Shown: positions 1-8,887 of the stretch, one piece after another
Position numbering within the stretch: position 1 is the first letter of the stretch
Layout of the letters: each line of letters starts with the position of its first letter
NCBI GenBank assembly: GCA_002359495.1
Contig: DENB01000057.1
Span: forward strand, 58,640-122,639
Reading direction: 5' to 3'
Origin: Enterobacteriaceae bacterium UBA2655
GTDB taxonomy: Bacteria; Pseudomonadota; Gammaproteobacteria; Enterobacterales; Enterobacteriaceae
DNA: 64,000 nucleotides
Notes under the pieces: generated by a model
The model's database searches: none
What the model saw: the letters and a program-made list of their open reading frames with translations, nothing else
What the model was told of the DNA's origin: nothing
Position numbers and translations under genes: made by a program

Positions 1-2
1 AA

Positions 3-674
3 CGCTACGCAGTGATTGATGCGATGACGGATGAGGATCTTCGCGCACTTGCCGCTGCTTTGCCGGAGGATGTGCTGTTGACGGGAGGGTCGGGCCTTGC
101 GGGAGCGATCGCTGCGCTGTATCCCGTTCAACACGCGAACGACGCCTGTGGCATTCCCCTGCGAACCGGGGGCTGCGTATTGCTCGCGGGGAGTTGTTCT
201 ACCATGACTAACAAACAGGTCTCACGCTATCGCCAGCAGGCACCCGCTGTCGCGATTGATGTCGCACGCGCCGTTGATGATAGCGAAGCCTATATTGAAG
301 AGCTGGTTAGCTGGTACCAGAAGCAGTCCGGTCCATTGGCGCCGCTGTATTATGCCACTCGCTCTGCTGAGGAGGTTAAAGCGATGCAGCTGCGCTATGG
401 CGCAGAGGTGGTCGGTAAGGCGATTGAGCAGTTGTTGGCTTCACTGGCGGTGCGTTTGTATCAGCTGGGCGTAAATAAAATCATCGCCGCTGGGGGAGAG
501 ACATCAAGTCTGCTGGTGCAGCGCCTGCATGTTTCAGGATTTGCCATTGGTGACGTTATCGCACCCGGCGTGCCCTGGGTTAAAGATATGCGCCGCCCAC
601 TCTGGCTGGCGTTGAAGTCAGGCAATTTTGGGGATGAAAATTTCTTTTCTAAAGCTCAGGAGACGTTTGCATGA
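3..674 (+). CDS. otnK: 3-oxo-tetronate kinase, C-terminal part (start lies before the window)
   Basis: The reading frame is open from the first bases, so this is the C-terminal half of a gene whose start is outside the window. The family (DUF1537, about 420 residues) phosphorylates 3-oxo-tetronates with ATP in the cytoplasm, the step before decarboxylation. Visible motifs are TGGSGLAGAIA, typical of the start of the C-terminal nucleotide-binding domain, and AGGETSSLLVQRL with a GVPW stretch near the end. The stop overlaps the start of otnC by four bases (ATGA), so the two are translationally coupled. A sister activity in the same family (3-oxo-isoapionate kinase, OiaK) cannot be excluded from half a protein. 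Confidence 0.85.
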   Translation, partial: RYAVIDAMTDEDLRALAAALPEDVLLTGGSGLAGAIAALYPVQHANDACGIPLRTGGCVLLAGSCSTMTNKQVSRYRQQAPAVAIDVARAVDDSEAYIEELVSWYQKQSGPLAPLYYATRSAEEVKAMQLRYGAEVVGKAIEQLLASLAVRLYQLGVNKIIAAGGETSSLLVQRLHVSGFAIGDVIAPGVPWVKDMRRPLWLALKSGNFGDENFFSKAQETFA

Positions 675-1327
675 GTGCGACAGCTTTACGGGAACAAATG
701 GTGGCCTTAGCCCACTCGATGTTTATGCGAGGTTACAGCAGTGGCGGGGCAGGAAACTTAAGTTCTCGCCTGCCAGATGGCGGTTTTTTGGTCACGCCGA
801 CCAATTCAAGCTTCGGATCTCTGGACCCGGCAACGCTGAGTGAACTGGATGCGCAGGGAAACTGGGTATCTGGAGAGAAGCCGTCTAAAGAGTCGTTGAT
901 GCATCTGGCCTTTTATCGGCAGCGCCCGGATATCGGCGGCGTGGTGCATCTTCATTCCCCTTCGTTAACGGCGCTGTCGTGTCTGCCAGGGTTGGATCCT
1001 GAAGATTGCTTGCCACCCATCACGCCATACTTTGTGATGCGAGTGGGGAAGCTGACCCTGATCCCCTATTTGCGTCCCGGGCATCCCGGTCTGGCCGATG
1101 AGGTCGCTAAACGGGCACCCCACTACAATGCTATGTTGCTGGCCAATCATGGTCCTGTCATTGGCGGCGCCAATCTCAGAGAGGCTGTCTTTAATGCTGA
1201 AGAACTGGAAGATACTGCGCGCCTGTGGTTTACCCTGCGGCCATACGGCATGGTGCTGTTGAGTGAAGAACAGGTGGCGGAGTTACACGCCGTTTATAAC
1301 GCCAAAAAAGCCCAGTCAGTCTCTTAA
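671..1327 (+). CDS. otnC: 3-oxo-tetronate 4-phosphate decarboxylase (class II aldolase family)
   Basis: A 218-residue class II aldolase/AraD-family protein that would decarboxylate 3-oxo-tetronate 4-phosphate to dihydroxyacetone phosphate. Family metal ligands are visible: His93 and His95 in VVHLHS and His160 in LLANHGPV, spaced as in fuculose-phosphate aldolase, with Glu74 in SKESLMH as the likely catalytic acid. The phosphate-binding GNLS and TPTNSSFG segments are present. It overlaps otnK by four bases and is followed after ten bases by a DeoR regulator, so it sits inside one operon. The related OiaC decarboxylase of the apionate pathway is an alternative. Confidence 0.85.
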   Translation: MSATALREQMVALAHSMFMRGYSSGGAGNLSSRLPDGGFLVTPTNSSFGSLDPATLSELDAQGNWVSGEKPSKESLMHLAFYRQRPDIGGVVHLHSPSLTALSCLPGLDPEDCLPPITPYFVMRVGKLTLIPYLRPGHPGLADEVAKRAPHYNAMLLANHGPVIGGANLREAVFNAEELEDTARLWFTLRPYGMVLLSEEQVAELHAVYNAKKAQSVS

Positions 1328-1337
1328 GGAATAGTGG

Positions 1338-2141
1338 ATGCTGCCTGATGAACGCCGCGTTTTTATTTACAGCTACCTGCACCAGAATGCTCATGCGGCC
1401 ATTGCTGATTTGGTGAAACTCCTCGACGTTTCACATATGACTATCCGTCGTGATCTAAAAGAGATGGAGAATGAAGGTAAAGTCACGTTGATTAGCGGTG
1501 GCGCCAGGCTCAATCAGGCGCTCATTCAGGAGTTGCCTTATATTGAAAAAGCGATGCTCCATCACTCAGTAAAACGTAATATCGGTAAAGTGGCCGAGCG
1601 TTTGATTGAGGCAGGTAACGTTATTTATCTGGACGCAGGCACCACTACTTATGAAATTGCTCGGGTGGTCGCCAGTAAATTAAAAAAAATCACCGTGATA
1701 ACAAATGATTTTACTATCGCTGATTTTTTAATGTCTGCGCCACACATTGATTTATTTCATACTGGCGGTCAGGTGGATATGCGTAATCGTTCATCAGTGG
1801 GGCACGGCGCTGCTCAATTTATACGACAGCATAATATCGATGTGGCATTTATCAGCTCCAGTTCCTGGGATGCTGTACGCGGCATCTCCACGCCTGATGA
1901 GGGGAAAATGCTGGTGAAACAGGCTGTGCTGGCAGCCTCTCGCCGTAAAGTTTTAGTCTCTGATAGCAGTAAATATGGCAAATATGGCATGTTTCATATT
2001 TGCCCATTAAATGAAGTGGACGACATAATATGTGATAACCAACTGCCCACTGACGCCGTCCCTAAACTACAAGAATTAAATTTGCGCCTACACCCTGTCT
2101 CTTCTGCGGTTGTTGATCAGGAGAAAAACGATGTGACGTAA
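1338..2141 (+). CDS. DeoR/GlpR-family transcriptional regulator
   Basis: A 267-residue DeoR-type repressor. The N-terminal winged helix-turn-helix is seen around residues 20-48 (core VSHMTIRRDLKEMENEG). The C-terminal DeoRC sugar-phosphate sensor domain shows the AGTTTYEIA and SDSSKYGKYG signatures. DeoR proteins of sugar operons usually bind a phosphorylated intermediate, so the effector here is likely a tetronate phosphate or triose phosphate. It lies between otnC (ten bases upstream) and the permease, within the operon it presumably controls. That regulatory link is inferred from position. Confidence 0.85.
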   Translation: MLPDERRVFIYSYLHQNAHAAIADLVKLLDVSHMTIRRDLKEMENEGKVTLISGGARLNQALIQELPYIEKAMLHHSVKRNIGKVAERLIEAGNVIYLDAGTTTYEIARVVASKLKKITVITNDFTIADFLMSAPHIDLFHTGGQVDMRNRSSVGHGAAQFIRQHNIDVAFISSSSWDAVRGISTPDEGKMLVKQAVLAASRRKVLVSDSSKYGKYGMFHICPLNEVDDIICDNQLPTDAVPKLQELNLRLHPVSSAVVDQEKNDVT

Positions 2142-2226
2142 ATAAGCGGTACCCTGCAAGCGTGTTACTTACGTTAAAAACAATACAAATATAAGGCATG
2201 CCGACTGAGGCATGTCCGGAGGTCAT

Positions 2227-3582
2227 ATGCACTTTGAAATAAGTCAGTTTATTGCGTTATTTTGCGCTATAGCCTTGCTCATTATTTTAATCAGCAAATT
2301 TAAGTTTCATCCCTTTCTTGCATTAATTATTACCGCCGGTTTTTTAGGGATCGCCGCAGGATTATCACCGGCGCAAGCTATAAAAAGTTTTGAGAAGGGC
2401 TTTGGCGGGGTACTCGGTTCTACCGGTTTGGTGGTCGGGCTGGGTACTATGCTTGGAGGATTGATGCTGGAGTCCGGCGCCGCCGATAAAATCGCTAACA
2501 CCTTTATTCGTCTGGGTTCAGTTCGCATGATCCCGCTCACCATTTGCATAGCCGCTTTAATCATCGGCCTGCCACATCTTTTTGACGTGAGTTTCGTCAT
2601 GCTGGTTCCGCTGGTTTACGCCATCGCACGCCGCACCCGTAGCCAGTTGATGCGCATCGGCATTCCACTGGCTGCTGGGCTTTATATTGCTCATGGCTTG
2701 ATGTTGCCGCATCCTTCTCCTACCCTGGCGATGACCACTTATGGTGCCGATGCCGGTCTCTGCATGCTGTTTGGCATCTTGCTGGCGCTGCCGATGATTG
2801 TATTGTGCGGCCCCTTCTTTACCCGCTGGGCACTAAAAGTTTTCCCGGATCTCAACCGCCAGGATTTTGCAAAGCAGGATGCGCGTCCGGAAACCCCGGA
2901 ACAGACTTCTGCCTACACACCGTCATTTGCGCTGTCGATGTTAACCATCCTGCTGCCACCGATCCTGATGATGCTGAAGACGCTGGCAAAGGGGCACCTG
3001 GAGGCAGAAAGCACCGCTGCTGTTCTACTCAATACCGTAGGTGACCCTATTGTTTCGCTGTTAATCGCCGTGCTGTTTGCCATCTGGGCGCTAGGTATTA
3101 AAAGCGGCATAAATATGGCGCAACTGCAAAAAATCCTCGGCAAATGCCTTGGCCCCTGCGCGGCCATCATCTTAATACTGGGTGCCGGTGGCGGATTGAA
3201 AGAGATGCTGCTCGCCACTAACGTCAGTCAATTGATTGCTGATTCGGCGCTGCACTGGAATATCTCGCCGCTGGTGCTTGCCTGGCTGGTAGCCGCGTTG
3301 ATTCGTGTTGCCATTGGCTCCGCTACCGTTGCGGTGGTGACAACAGCAGGGATTGTGGCGCCGTTAGCAGCGCACAGCGGCGTCAATCTGGAGTTGCTGG
3401 TGCTGGCAACCAGCACCGGTGGGCTGATGCTGTCTCATGTTAATGATTCAGGGTTCTGGCTGTTTAAGGAGTATTTCCATCTCACCGTTGCTGAAACGCT
3501 GAAAAGCTGGACGCTGCTGGTGTCATTCATCTCGTTGCTGGGACTGATTTTTGTGCTTCTGCTCAACACTTTCGTTGGGTAA
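2227..3582 (+). CDS. GntP-family proton/sugar-acid permease
   Basis: A strongly hydrophobic protein of about 451 residues with the many membrane spans of the GntP family (gluconate, idonate and related sugar-acid:H+ symporters). Typical stretches include HPFLALIITAG near the N-terminus, LGSTGLVVGLGTMLGG, and HVNDSGFWLFKEYF near the C-terminus. I prefer the ATG at 2227 over the one at 2212, because GGAGGT at 2218-2223 lies just before 2227, although the spacing is short. It sits between the DeoR regulator and the oxidoreductase, so the cargo is probably a C4 sugar acid such as erythronate or threonate. The substrate is inferred from the neighbours. Confidence 0.88.
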   Translation: MHFEISQFIALFCAIALLIILISKFKFHPFLALIITAGFLGIAAGLSPAQAIKSFEKGFGGVLGSTGLVVGLGTMLGGLMLESGAADKIANTFIRLGSVRMIPLTICIAALIIGLPHLFDVSFVMLVPLVYAIARRTRSQLMRIGIPLAAGLYIAHGLMLPHPSPTLAMTTYGADAGLCMLFGILLALPMIVLCGPFFTRWALKVFPDLNRQDFAKQDARPETPEQTSAYTPSFALSMLTILLPPILMMLKTLAKGHLEAESTAAVLLNTVGDPIVSLLIAVLFAIWALGIKSGINMAQLQKILGKCLGPCAAIILILGAGGGLKEMLLATNVSQLIADSALHWNISPLVLAWLVAALIRVAIGSATVAVVTTAGIVAPLAAHSGVNLELLVLATSTGGLMLSHVNDSGFWLFKEYFHLTVAETLKSWTLLVSFISLLGLIFVLLLNTFVG

Positions 3583-3610
3583 TGCTGGCTTATTTTCTTG
3601 AGGTTATGTC

Positions 3611-4978
3611 ATGAACTATGAACTGTTGTTTGATGCTTTAAAAACACGTCGTATTCGTATTGCAGTAACGGGAGCTTCTGGCGGGTTTGGTCGTTCGCTG
3701 CTGGTTCAGTGCCGAAATATTCCTTCGCTGGATATCGTGGCGTTATGTGATTTAAATACGCAGGGTACACAGGATTTGTTGCGTGAGTTGCAATACCTGA
3801 CCGACGCGACGATTTGCCAGAACGCCTCTGCGGCACAAGCTGCGCAGGCTCAGGGAAAAACGGCTATTGTGGCCGACTACAGGCTGCTGGATGCGCTTGA
3901 TGTGGACATGGTGATAGAAGCCACTGGCAAACCGGAAATCAGTGTGCGTATTGCCGTCAATGCATTACAGCGTGGCGTGCATGTCGGCATGGTAAGTAAA
4001 GAGACGGATTCGGTCGCGGGCCCCTGGCTTAATCAAATGGCGCTGAAGCACAACGCGGTTTATACCACTGTTGATGGCGACCAACCCGCGAATCTGCTGG
4101 GATTAATTACCTGGGCACGCGTCCTGGGCTTTGATATTGTCGCTGCCGGCAAATCAAGCGAATATGACTACGTCTGGTCGCAAGATAGCGGTGAACTGGA
4201 TTACTGCGGCCGTAAAGTGAGTGCGCCGGGGCTGGCGGACTGCTGGTCATTAGGCGATAACATCAACGCCACACTGGCGCAACGTAAAGCGCTGTTGCAT
4301 ATGTTGCCGATGAGCGCAACGCCGGATTATTGCGAGATGAATGTGGTGGCGAACTCGGCGGCGCTGATACCCGCTTGTGATGCCCTGAACTATCCACTGT
4401 GTCATATCAGCGAGTTAGCCGACGTTTTTGTCCCGGTTGAAGATGGCGGCATTTTGACTCAAACCGGGGTAGTGGATGTGTTTAACTGCCTGCGTCGGGA
4501 TGACGAAGTCAGCTTTGGCGGTGGGGTATTTATCATCGTACGTTGCAAAGATGACGCCACCTGGGAAATGCTGGCGGGTAAAGGCCATGTGGTGGGACGC
4601 AACCGCAAATATGCCTGTATCTATCTGCCTTATCACATCATGGGTCTCGAATCGCCCCATTCTATCTTCTCTGCTGTGTTACACCAGCGGTCGTCGGGAG
4701 CAACCAATCAGGCAATTTATGCCGTGATGGCAGGCCACGCCGACCGCGATTTGAAGAAGGGTGAACTGCTTGAGATGGGCGGTCACCATCATACGATTCC
4801 GGACGTCAGTGCGCGCCTGCTCGCCAAAGCGGATGCAGAAAAGGTTGCACCCTATTATTTATTATCAAACAAAGTGCTGACACGTGATGTGGCAGCAGGC
4901 GAGCTGATCACTCTGGATGCGTTGGAAATGGAGGACTCTATGTTGTGGACAGCATGGCAGGAGAGCTGGAATTTGTAG
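3611..4978 (+). CDS. NAD(P)-dependent oxidoreductase, homoserine-dehydrogenase-like with C-terminal SAF domain
   Basis: 455 residues. The N-terminus is a Rossmann fold (IRIAVTGASGGFGRSL, then CDLN and MVIEATGKPE) like the NAD-binding part of homoserine dehydrogenases. The C-terminal segment (about residue 365 on: GHADRDLKKGELLEMGG ... YYLLSNKVLTRDVAAGELI) resembles a SAF domain. It would be the dehydrogenase that makes the 3-oxo acid used by OtnK, the role played by LtnD or DenD in described tetronate clusters. That role is inferred from position as last gene of the operon, 28 bases after the permease. An alternative is an apionate oxidoisomerase-like reaction. The exact substrate is unknown. 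Confidence 0.7.
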   Translation: MNYELLFDALKTRRIRIAVTGASGGFGRSLLVQCRNIPSLDIVALCDLNTQGTQDLLRELQYLTDATICQNASAAQAAQAQGKTAIVADYRLLDALDVDMVIEATGKPEISVRIAVNALQRGVHVGMVSKETDSVAGPWLNQMALKHNAVYTTVDGDQPANLLGLITWARVLGFDIVAAGKSSEYDYVWSQDSGELDYCGRKVSAPGLADCWSLGDNINATLAQRKALLHMLPMSATPDYCEMNVVANSAALIPACDALNYPLCHISELADVFVPVEDGGILTQTGVVDVFNCLRRDDEVSFGGGVFIIVRCKDDATWEMLAGKGHVVGRNRKYACIYLPYHIMGLESPHSIFSAVLHQRSSGATNQAIYAVMAGHADRDLKKGELLEMGGHHHTIPDVSARLLAKADAEKVAPYYLLSNKVLTRDVAAGELITLDALEMEDSMLWTAWQESWNL

Positions 4979-5067
4979 GCCAGGCTTCTGGTAAGGACCC
5001 ATTATTGAAGGATTGAAGAGAAGGGGGCTAAGGCTTCCTCTCCTCAGTTTTTAGGCATAAGCCTGTT

Positions 5068-5166
5068 TCAGGCTGATAGTCGCTCAGCAGCACGTGTCTC
5101 GCTGCATTCATCCAGTAGTGCGTAGAGTGCTTTGAGCCAGTTGAGATTAAGCGTGCGAACAGTCAT
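5068..5166 (-). pseudogene. LysR-family regulator, N-terminal fragment
   Basis: A 32-residue open frame starting at 5166 reads MTVRTLNLNWLKALYALLDE then CSETRAAERLSA and stops. This is the first half of a LysR winged helix-turn-helix, which normally continues with SQPAVSR. The rest of the gene is missing. It sits back to back with the flavin-oxidoreductase fragment at 5213, the usual divergent arrangement, so both are probably remains of one deleted locus. Confidence 0.6.
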
Positions 5167-5212
5167 TTCACAGGCCCAGAGGTAACAAGCAAAAGTAAAT
5201 TTATGAGGGAGT

Positions 5213-5518
5213 ATGGGTTTCTCAACGCCAGATGCCAGTATCCCATGGGGCACTGCTTTCCTCGCCCCGATTGCCGAACGCGTGCGCCGTGAAGCCAATA
5301 TTCCAGTGGCCTCGGCGTGGGGCATTGATGCGCCAGCTATTGCTAATGAGACCATAGAGAAAGAACAGTTGGATCTGGTAATGGTAGGACGTGCACATCT
5401 GAAAAATCCGCACTGGAGCTATCAGGCTGCGCTGGCACTGGGCAAAACCGAACCTTCCTGGGTTCTGCCAGCGCCTTACGCGCATTGGCTGGAACGCTAT
5501 CGAGTGAGTGAAGGTTAG
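5213..5518 (+). pseudogene. NADH:flavin oxidoreductase (old yellow enzyme family), C-terminal fragment
   Basis: The 101-residue frame matches the last third of YqjM/NamA-type old yellow enzymes, which are about 350-370 residues long. Visible signatures are IPVASAWGID and LDLVMVGRAHLKNPHW, the FMN-phosphate-binding region and its following Arg. The N-terminal two thirds, including the substrate-binding His pair, are absent, so no active enzyme is expected. It abuts the LysR fragment upstream. Confidence 0.7.
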
Positions 5519-5528
5519 ATAAACAATG

Positions 5529-5547
5529 AGCGCCCTGACTGGGCGCT
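5529..5547. terminator. perfect 7-bp stem hairpin downstream of the flavin-oxidoreductase fragment
   Basis: AGCGCCC TGACT GGGCGCT forms a perfect stem-loop 10 bases after the stop codon at 5518. The following bases (ATGTTAAAT) are only weakly T-rich, so this is a probable rather than a certain rho-independent terminator. Confidence 0.45.
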
Positions 5548-5926
5548 ATGTTAAATCCTGATCGGTAGAGTGGCGGTTATACCGTTTCATATGGATTATC
5601 CCGGAAACGTGTGTAAGCAATAACCCGCATTCAGAGTTTGTTAGTTATTAATTTAACATAAGATTACCCTGAAGTGGTTCGCATAATATTAATTATGTTA
5701 AATTCTGCTGCAGCTAAAAATCCGCATTATTGTCAGATATATTCCCTTTTTCTCATGTTTTTTCACCTGCCTTATAGAAACAGAAGCCGGTCCGCAGACT
5801 TCATGTTTGGGTGGTGATCCTGTTTCACCACTGACAGCCGGGTCCGGTCAACATTGTTTGAAGCCTGACCATTCGGGCCAAAGAATCCAGGCTGTCTTTT
5901 AAAAGCATACCTGAAACCATTAAATA
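5548..5926. other. gene-free stretch between fragments
   Basis: About 380 bases with no convincing coding frame. The first half is AT-rich (around 5630-5770). A short minus-strand frame at 5772-5957 shows no family resemblance and is probably out-of-frame debris behind the isomerase fragment. Confidence 0.4.
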
Positions 5927-6374
5927 TCAGCGCCGTACATTGCTCTGCCCGGCACATGCCTCACTGAGGCTGCTCTGTGTGTTGAGCGCCCCGGCATCTC
6001 CTGCCCCGTAATCCAGCAGGCCCTGGCCAATCGCTGGAAAACGGTATTCATGGTCCCTTTTCGCAACATCTTTAATGGAGCAATGGCGCATATTTGGCAG
6101 CATTTGCAGGAGTTCGCCAATCGCATCGGCTTCAGGACGTAGCGAAGCCATATTGCTGGCATCGCCATTGAAAGCAATCGACGATGCATTAACGTCACGC
6201 AGCAATTGCTCGCCTTCATGAGTTAAGGCAAAAGCGTCATAATTATAATCGCCGCCATTTTCAATGAGCAACTGACATCCCGCCTGCTGAAGCGCGGGAA
6301 CAATCTGCTGAAGGTTTTTCACTAATGCTGCATAGTCTCGCAGGCTCGCCGTGCAGGCATTCAATAAATTCACG
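5927..6374 (-). pseudogene. sugar phosphate isomerase/epimerase (xylose-isomerase-like TIM barrel), internal fragment
   Basis: The minus-strand frame reads like the middle to C-terminal part of an AP-endonuclease-2/xylose-isomerase-like TIM barrel. Visible pieces are CQLLIENGGDYNYDAF (the metal-ligand E of the LLIEN strand), SSIAFNGDASN, MRHCSIKDVAKRD and RFPAIGQGLLDYG. The last about 25 residues look out of frame with the family, so it is also damaged at its 3' end. Its 5' end is fused at about 6374 to a truncated transporter, which indicates an internal deletion of an operon. The original substrate cannot be stated. Confidence 0.65.
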
Positions 6375-6763
6375 CCAGCAAAAATAGACGCCCATGGTCG
6401 GCCCTATACGTTTCAGCAAGGCTTTCCAGGGCGTCGGTGTTTTGACTTTGTCCGTTACGCCTGCGTCAAGCTGAGGCAGCGTTTTGCGCTCCTCTTCGCT
6501 CATGTTGGCAATCTGATGGGGATTATCGCGAAAGCCGGCAATCCGGAACGCCAGCCATACGGCGGTGATCGCGCCCAGCGCAATAAATGAGAAACGCCAC
6601 GAGTGCAGCAACACCAGTAATGCCACAAGCGATGGCGTGACCGCATTACCAAAACGGGAGAAAGAGTGCGTAATGCCCTGTACGAACCCGCATGCGATAA
6701 CAGGCATTGCTGTTGAACCGGCTGCCCACTGCAATGCCGGCGCTGCGTTGTTATGACTGGCAT
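6375..6763 (-). pseudogene. MFS transporter (anion:cation symporter type), internal fragment with intact start region
   Basis: The minus strand has a good ribosome-binding site (AAGGAG) and ATG at 6763 (MPVITTQRRH), but the frame is broken almost at once. In another frame it resumes inside an MFS protein: GFVQGITHSFSRFGNAV, then two membrane spans, then the cytoplasmic loop ending PWKALLKRIGPTMGVYF. The first about four membrane spans and the whole second half are missing. At about 6374 it runs directly into the isomerase fragment, so a deletion joined two neighbouring genes of a former uptake operon. Confidence 0.7.
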
Positions 6764-6875
6764 TTTCGCTCCTTTAAGATTAACTGCGTCGGTGACAAGC
6801 GTTACGTTGAATGGCGATCAAATGAACGATTGTTGTTTATTTGTTATATTTTTCGCTTATTTTTTAACCCTAAAG

Positions 6876-6891
6876 TGTGATATAAATCACA
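6876..6891. promoter_or_regulatory. CRP-cAMP binding site, perfect TGTGA-N6-TCACA
   Basis: The sequence TGTGATATAAATCACA is an exact two-fold symmetric CRP site. It lies 113 bases upstream of the ATG of the broken MFS gene (minus strand). This suggests the dead operon was catabolite-controlled. The 421 bases from 6764 to 7184 hold no gene. Confidence 0.75.
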
Positions 6892-7184
6892 GTTAGCGTG
6901 CTAAGTAATAATTCAAACAGAGAGTGTGACCCGTATCTCAGCGCTTAAGCGCGCAATGAACATTTGTGCATTCAAAGAATAAGGTCGAAACAAAGCTCAA
7001 TGAAGACGTCATTTCTTAAGTTCGAATAATCTACAAATGTACGATGGGCAGGCTATTACGTCTTTCTGTTAATAAGGGCTGGCTCACTATTCGGCTTGCT
7101 GGTTAAGTAAGCGGCAAGCTCGGTTAGGGCAACGTAATCTGGAACCTGCAGCAGTACGCTTTTATTAAGGAGGAAGAGAGAGTA

Positions 7185-7319
7185 ATGCTGAAGGAGGAAA
7201 CCTTTAAACAGGCGCAGGACCGGGGAGAGGTTAAAATTACCGGCAACGGCAAGAAGCTGAACGAGCTGCTCGGCTACAGGGATAAGCTTGAGTTCTGGTT
7301 TAATATCGTCACGCCGTGA
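7185..7319 (+). pseudogene. alkyl sulfatase-type C-terminal (SCP2-like) fragment
   Basis: A 44-residue frame ends in KLEFWFNIVTP. With the preceding ETFKQAQDRGEVKITGN and KKLNELLGY it looks like the last segment of the sterol-carrier-like domain of linear alkyl sulfatases (SdsA/YjcS type, normally about 650 residues). Just upstream the similarity fades and a stop occurs in frame at 7125. The catalytic metallo-beta-lactamase part is absent. The identification rests on memory of the family and is moderate. Confidence 0.45.
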
Positions 7320-7545
7320 TAGCCAGCCCGAAACTGTCATAATGCAGAGCTATACCTTATTGTGCGCGGCTTGCTCCCGGCTTCCTCTTTGTGAGTTTTA
7401 AACGAGACGAGCAATCAAAACGAGGAGCGGGCAGTAAGCCGTTGTCCAGCGGAAACCCGGCGAAGCCGGTTGTGAATCATAGACTCTGCGCACCGGCCTG
7501 CGCTTATTGAGTTAAAAACTCATTGGTTTTCAACGGTATATTGCT

Positions 7546-8874
7546 TTACATCATTTGTGGCTCGCGAATCGCATTACCTTTATCGAAACGGGCCAGCCGG
7601 TATGGCGCGGCGTCGGTATAAAGCGGGCTGCCGGTCACCAGCTGCGCGCAGAGCAATCCGGCACCCGGGCCAATACCAAATCCGTGTCCGCTGAAGCCAG
7701 AAGCGATGAATAATCCAGGCAACGACTCCATTTCATCGATTACCGGCACCAAATCGGGCGTGGTATCAATCCACCCGCCCCACGCATGATCTATTGCAAC
7801 ACCTTTCAGCGACGGGAAGCGTTCAACCAGCGTTTTTATGGCTTCATGCAGAAGTTCAACATCGGGTTTGGGATCGAGCACGCGGATTTTTTCAAATGGC
7901 GACAGACCCTGGTTAGTCCAGGAGCCCGCTGCTTCCGGGCCGTTGAAAAACGAGCCGTTCAGGCGAATCTTTAGCTTTTTGGCAATCTTGCTGCGGTACA
8001 TCGGGTAGAATTTCGTCGCGTAGCGAATGTTTTGCGGAGCCAGATCGAGCTGGCCGCGACCGGGAACGGCAACAGTATAACTGCCATCCTGACGGCGTCG
8101 AATGCATAGGTTGGGCAGGCTCAGGCAGCCTTTCACCACTTCAGGCGCCGCCGTGGTTTTAAAGGCGGTGCCAAGAATGTTGGCGCTGGGCAGCGCAATG
8201 CCGTACTGCTTACAAAAGCGCGAACTCCACGCGCCGCCGCAGCAGATGACCCAGCTCGTTTTCACCAGCCCGCGTTCGGTCCAGACGCCCGAAACGCGTC
8301 CGGCGCTGATATCCAGCGTGCGCACTGCGCAGCGTTGATGAATAAACGCCCCCAGCTTCTGCGCACCGGCGGCAATGCCCGGCGCGGCCTGCGAAGGCTC
8401 GGCGCGCCCGTCGGTCGGCGACCAGACGCCGCCTTTCCATGCGGTATCATCACCGATGCGCGCCTGCGCTTCCCGCGCCGAGAGCAGATGGCTGGCAAAA
8501 CCAATCTGCTTCGCCTGTCGGCCCCAGGCTTCCCAGCGCGTTAAATCGGCCTCGCTCAGCGTGCCGTAGAGGATGCCGCTACGGCGAAACCCGAGATCCG
8601 TGCCGATCTCCTCACCCAGTTCATCCCAGCGTTGCAGGCTGCGAATTGCCAGCGGCAGTTCGTAGAGATCGCGGTTTTGCTGGCGCACCCAGCCCCAGTT
8701 GCGGCCCGACTGCTCGCCGGCGATCACGCCTTTCTCAAACAGCGCCACCGAAACACCCTGCTTTGCCAGTTCGTAGGCGGTTGAAGTGCCAATGATGCCG
8801 CCGCCAATCACAACCACATCGACGGCCACGGGAAATTCAGGACTATCGGTTACAGCATTCACTTTTATGCGCAT
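7546..8874 (-). CDS. FAD-dependent oxidoreductase (DAO/OrdL-like amine or amino-acid oxidase family)
   Basis: 442 residues. An N-terminal dinucleotide-binding motif (VVVIGGGIIGTSTAYELA) and the SGRNWGWVRQQNRD segment are typical of glycine/D-amino acid oxidase (DAO) family flavoproteins. The C-terminal FIASGFSGHGFGIGPGAG loop closes the FAD site. It probably oxidises a secondary amine or amino acid. It follows the XRE-cupin regulator gene on the same strand after 13 bases, and both lie beside an amino-acid-type ABC importer, so the enzyme most likely acts on the imported compound. The substrate is not deducible. Confidence 0.82.
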   Translation of the reverse strand: MRIKVNAVTDSPEFPVAVDVVVIGGGIIGTSTAYELAKQGVSVALFEKGVIAGEQSGRNWGWVRQQNRDLYELPLAIRSLQRWDELGEEIGTDLGFRRSGILYGTLSEADLTRWEAWGRQAKQIGFASHLLSAREAQARIGDDTAWKGGVWSPTDGRAEPSQAAPGIAAGAQKLGAFIHQRCAVRTLDISAGRVSGVWTERGLVKTSWVICCGGAWSSRFCKQYGIALPSANILGTAFKTTAAPEVVKGCLSLPNLCIRRRQDGSYTVAVPGRGQLDLAPQNIRYATKFYPMYRSKIAKKLKIRLNGSFFNGPEAAGSWTNQGLSPFEKIRVLDPKPDVELLHEAIKTLVERFPSLKGVAIDHAWGGWIDTTPDLVPVIDEMESLPGLFIASGFSGHGFGIGPGAGLLCAQLVTGSPLYTDAAPYRLARFDKGNAIREPQMM

Positions 8875-8887
8875 GGATAAACCTTGA

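Noticed and set aside
2307..2600. Minus-strand frame of 97 codons opposite the GntP permease
   Set aside because: It lies fully inside a well-supported gene and shows no family pattern, so it is a shadow frame.
7056..7340. Minus-strand frame of 94 codons in the gap before the FAD oxidoreductase
   Set aside because: The plus strand of the same stretch reads as an alkylsulfatase-like tail ending FNIVTP, which explains the open frame better.
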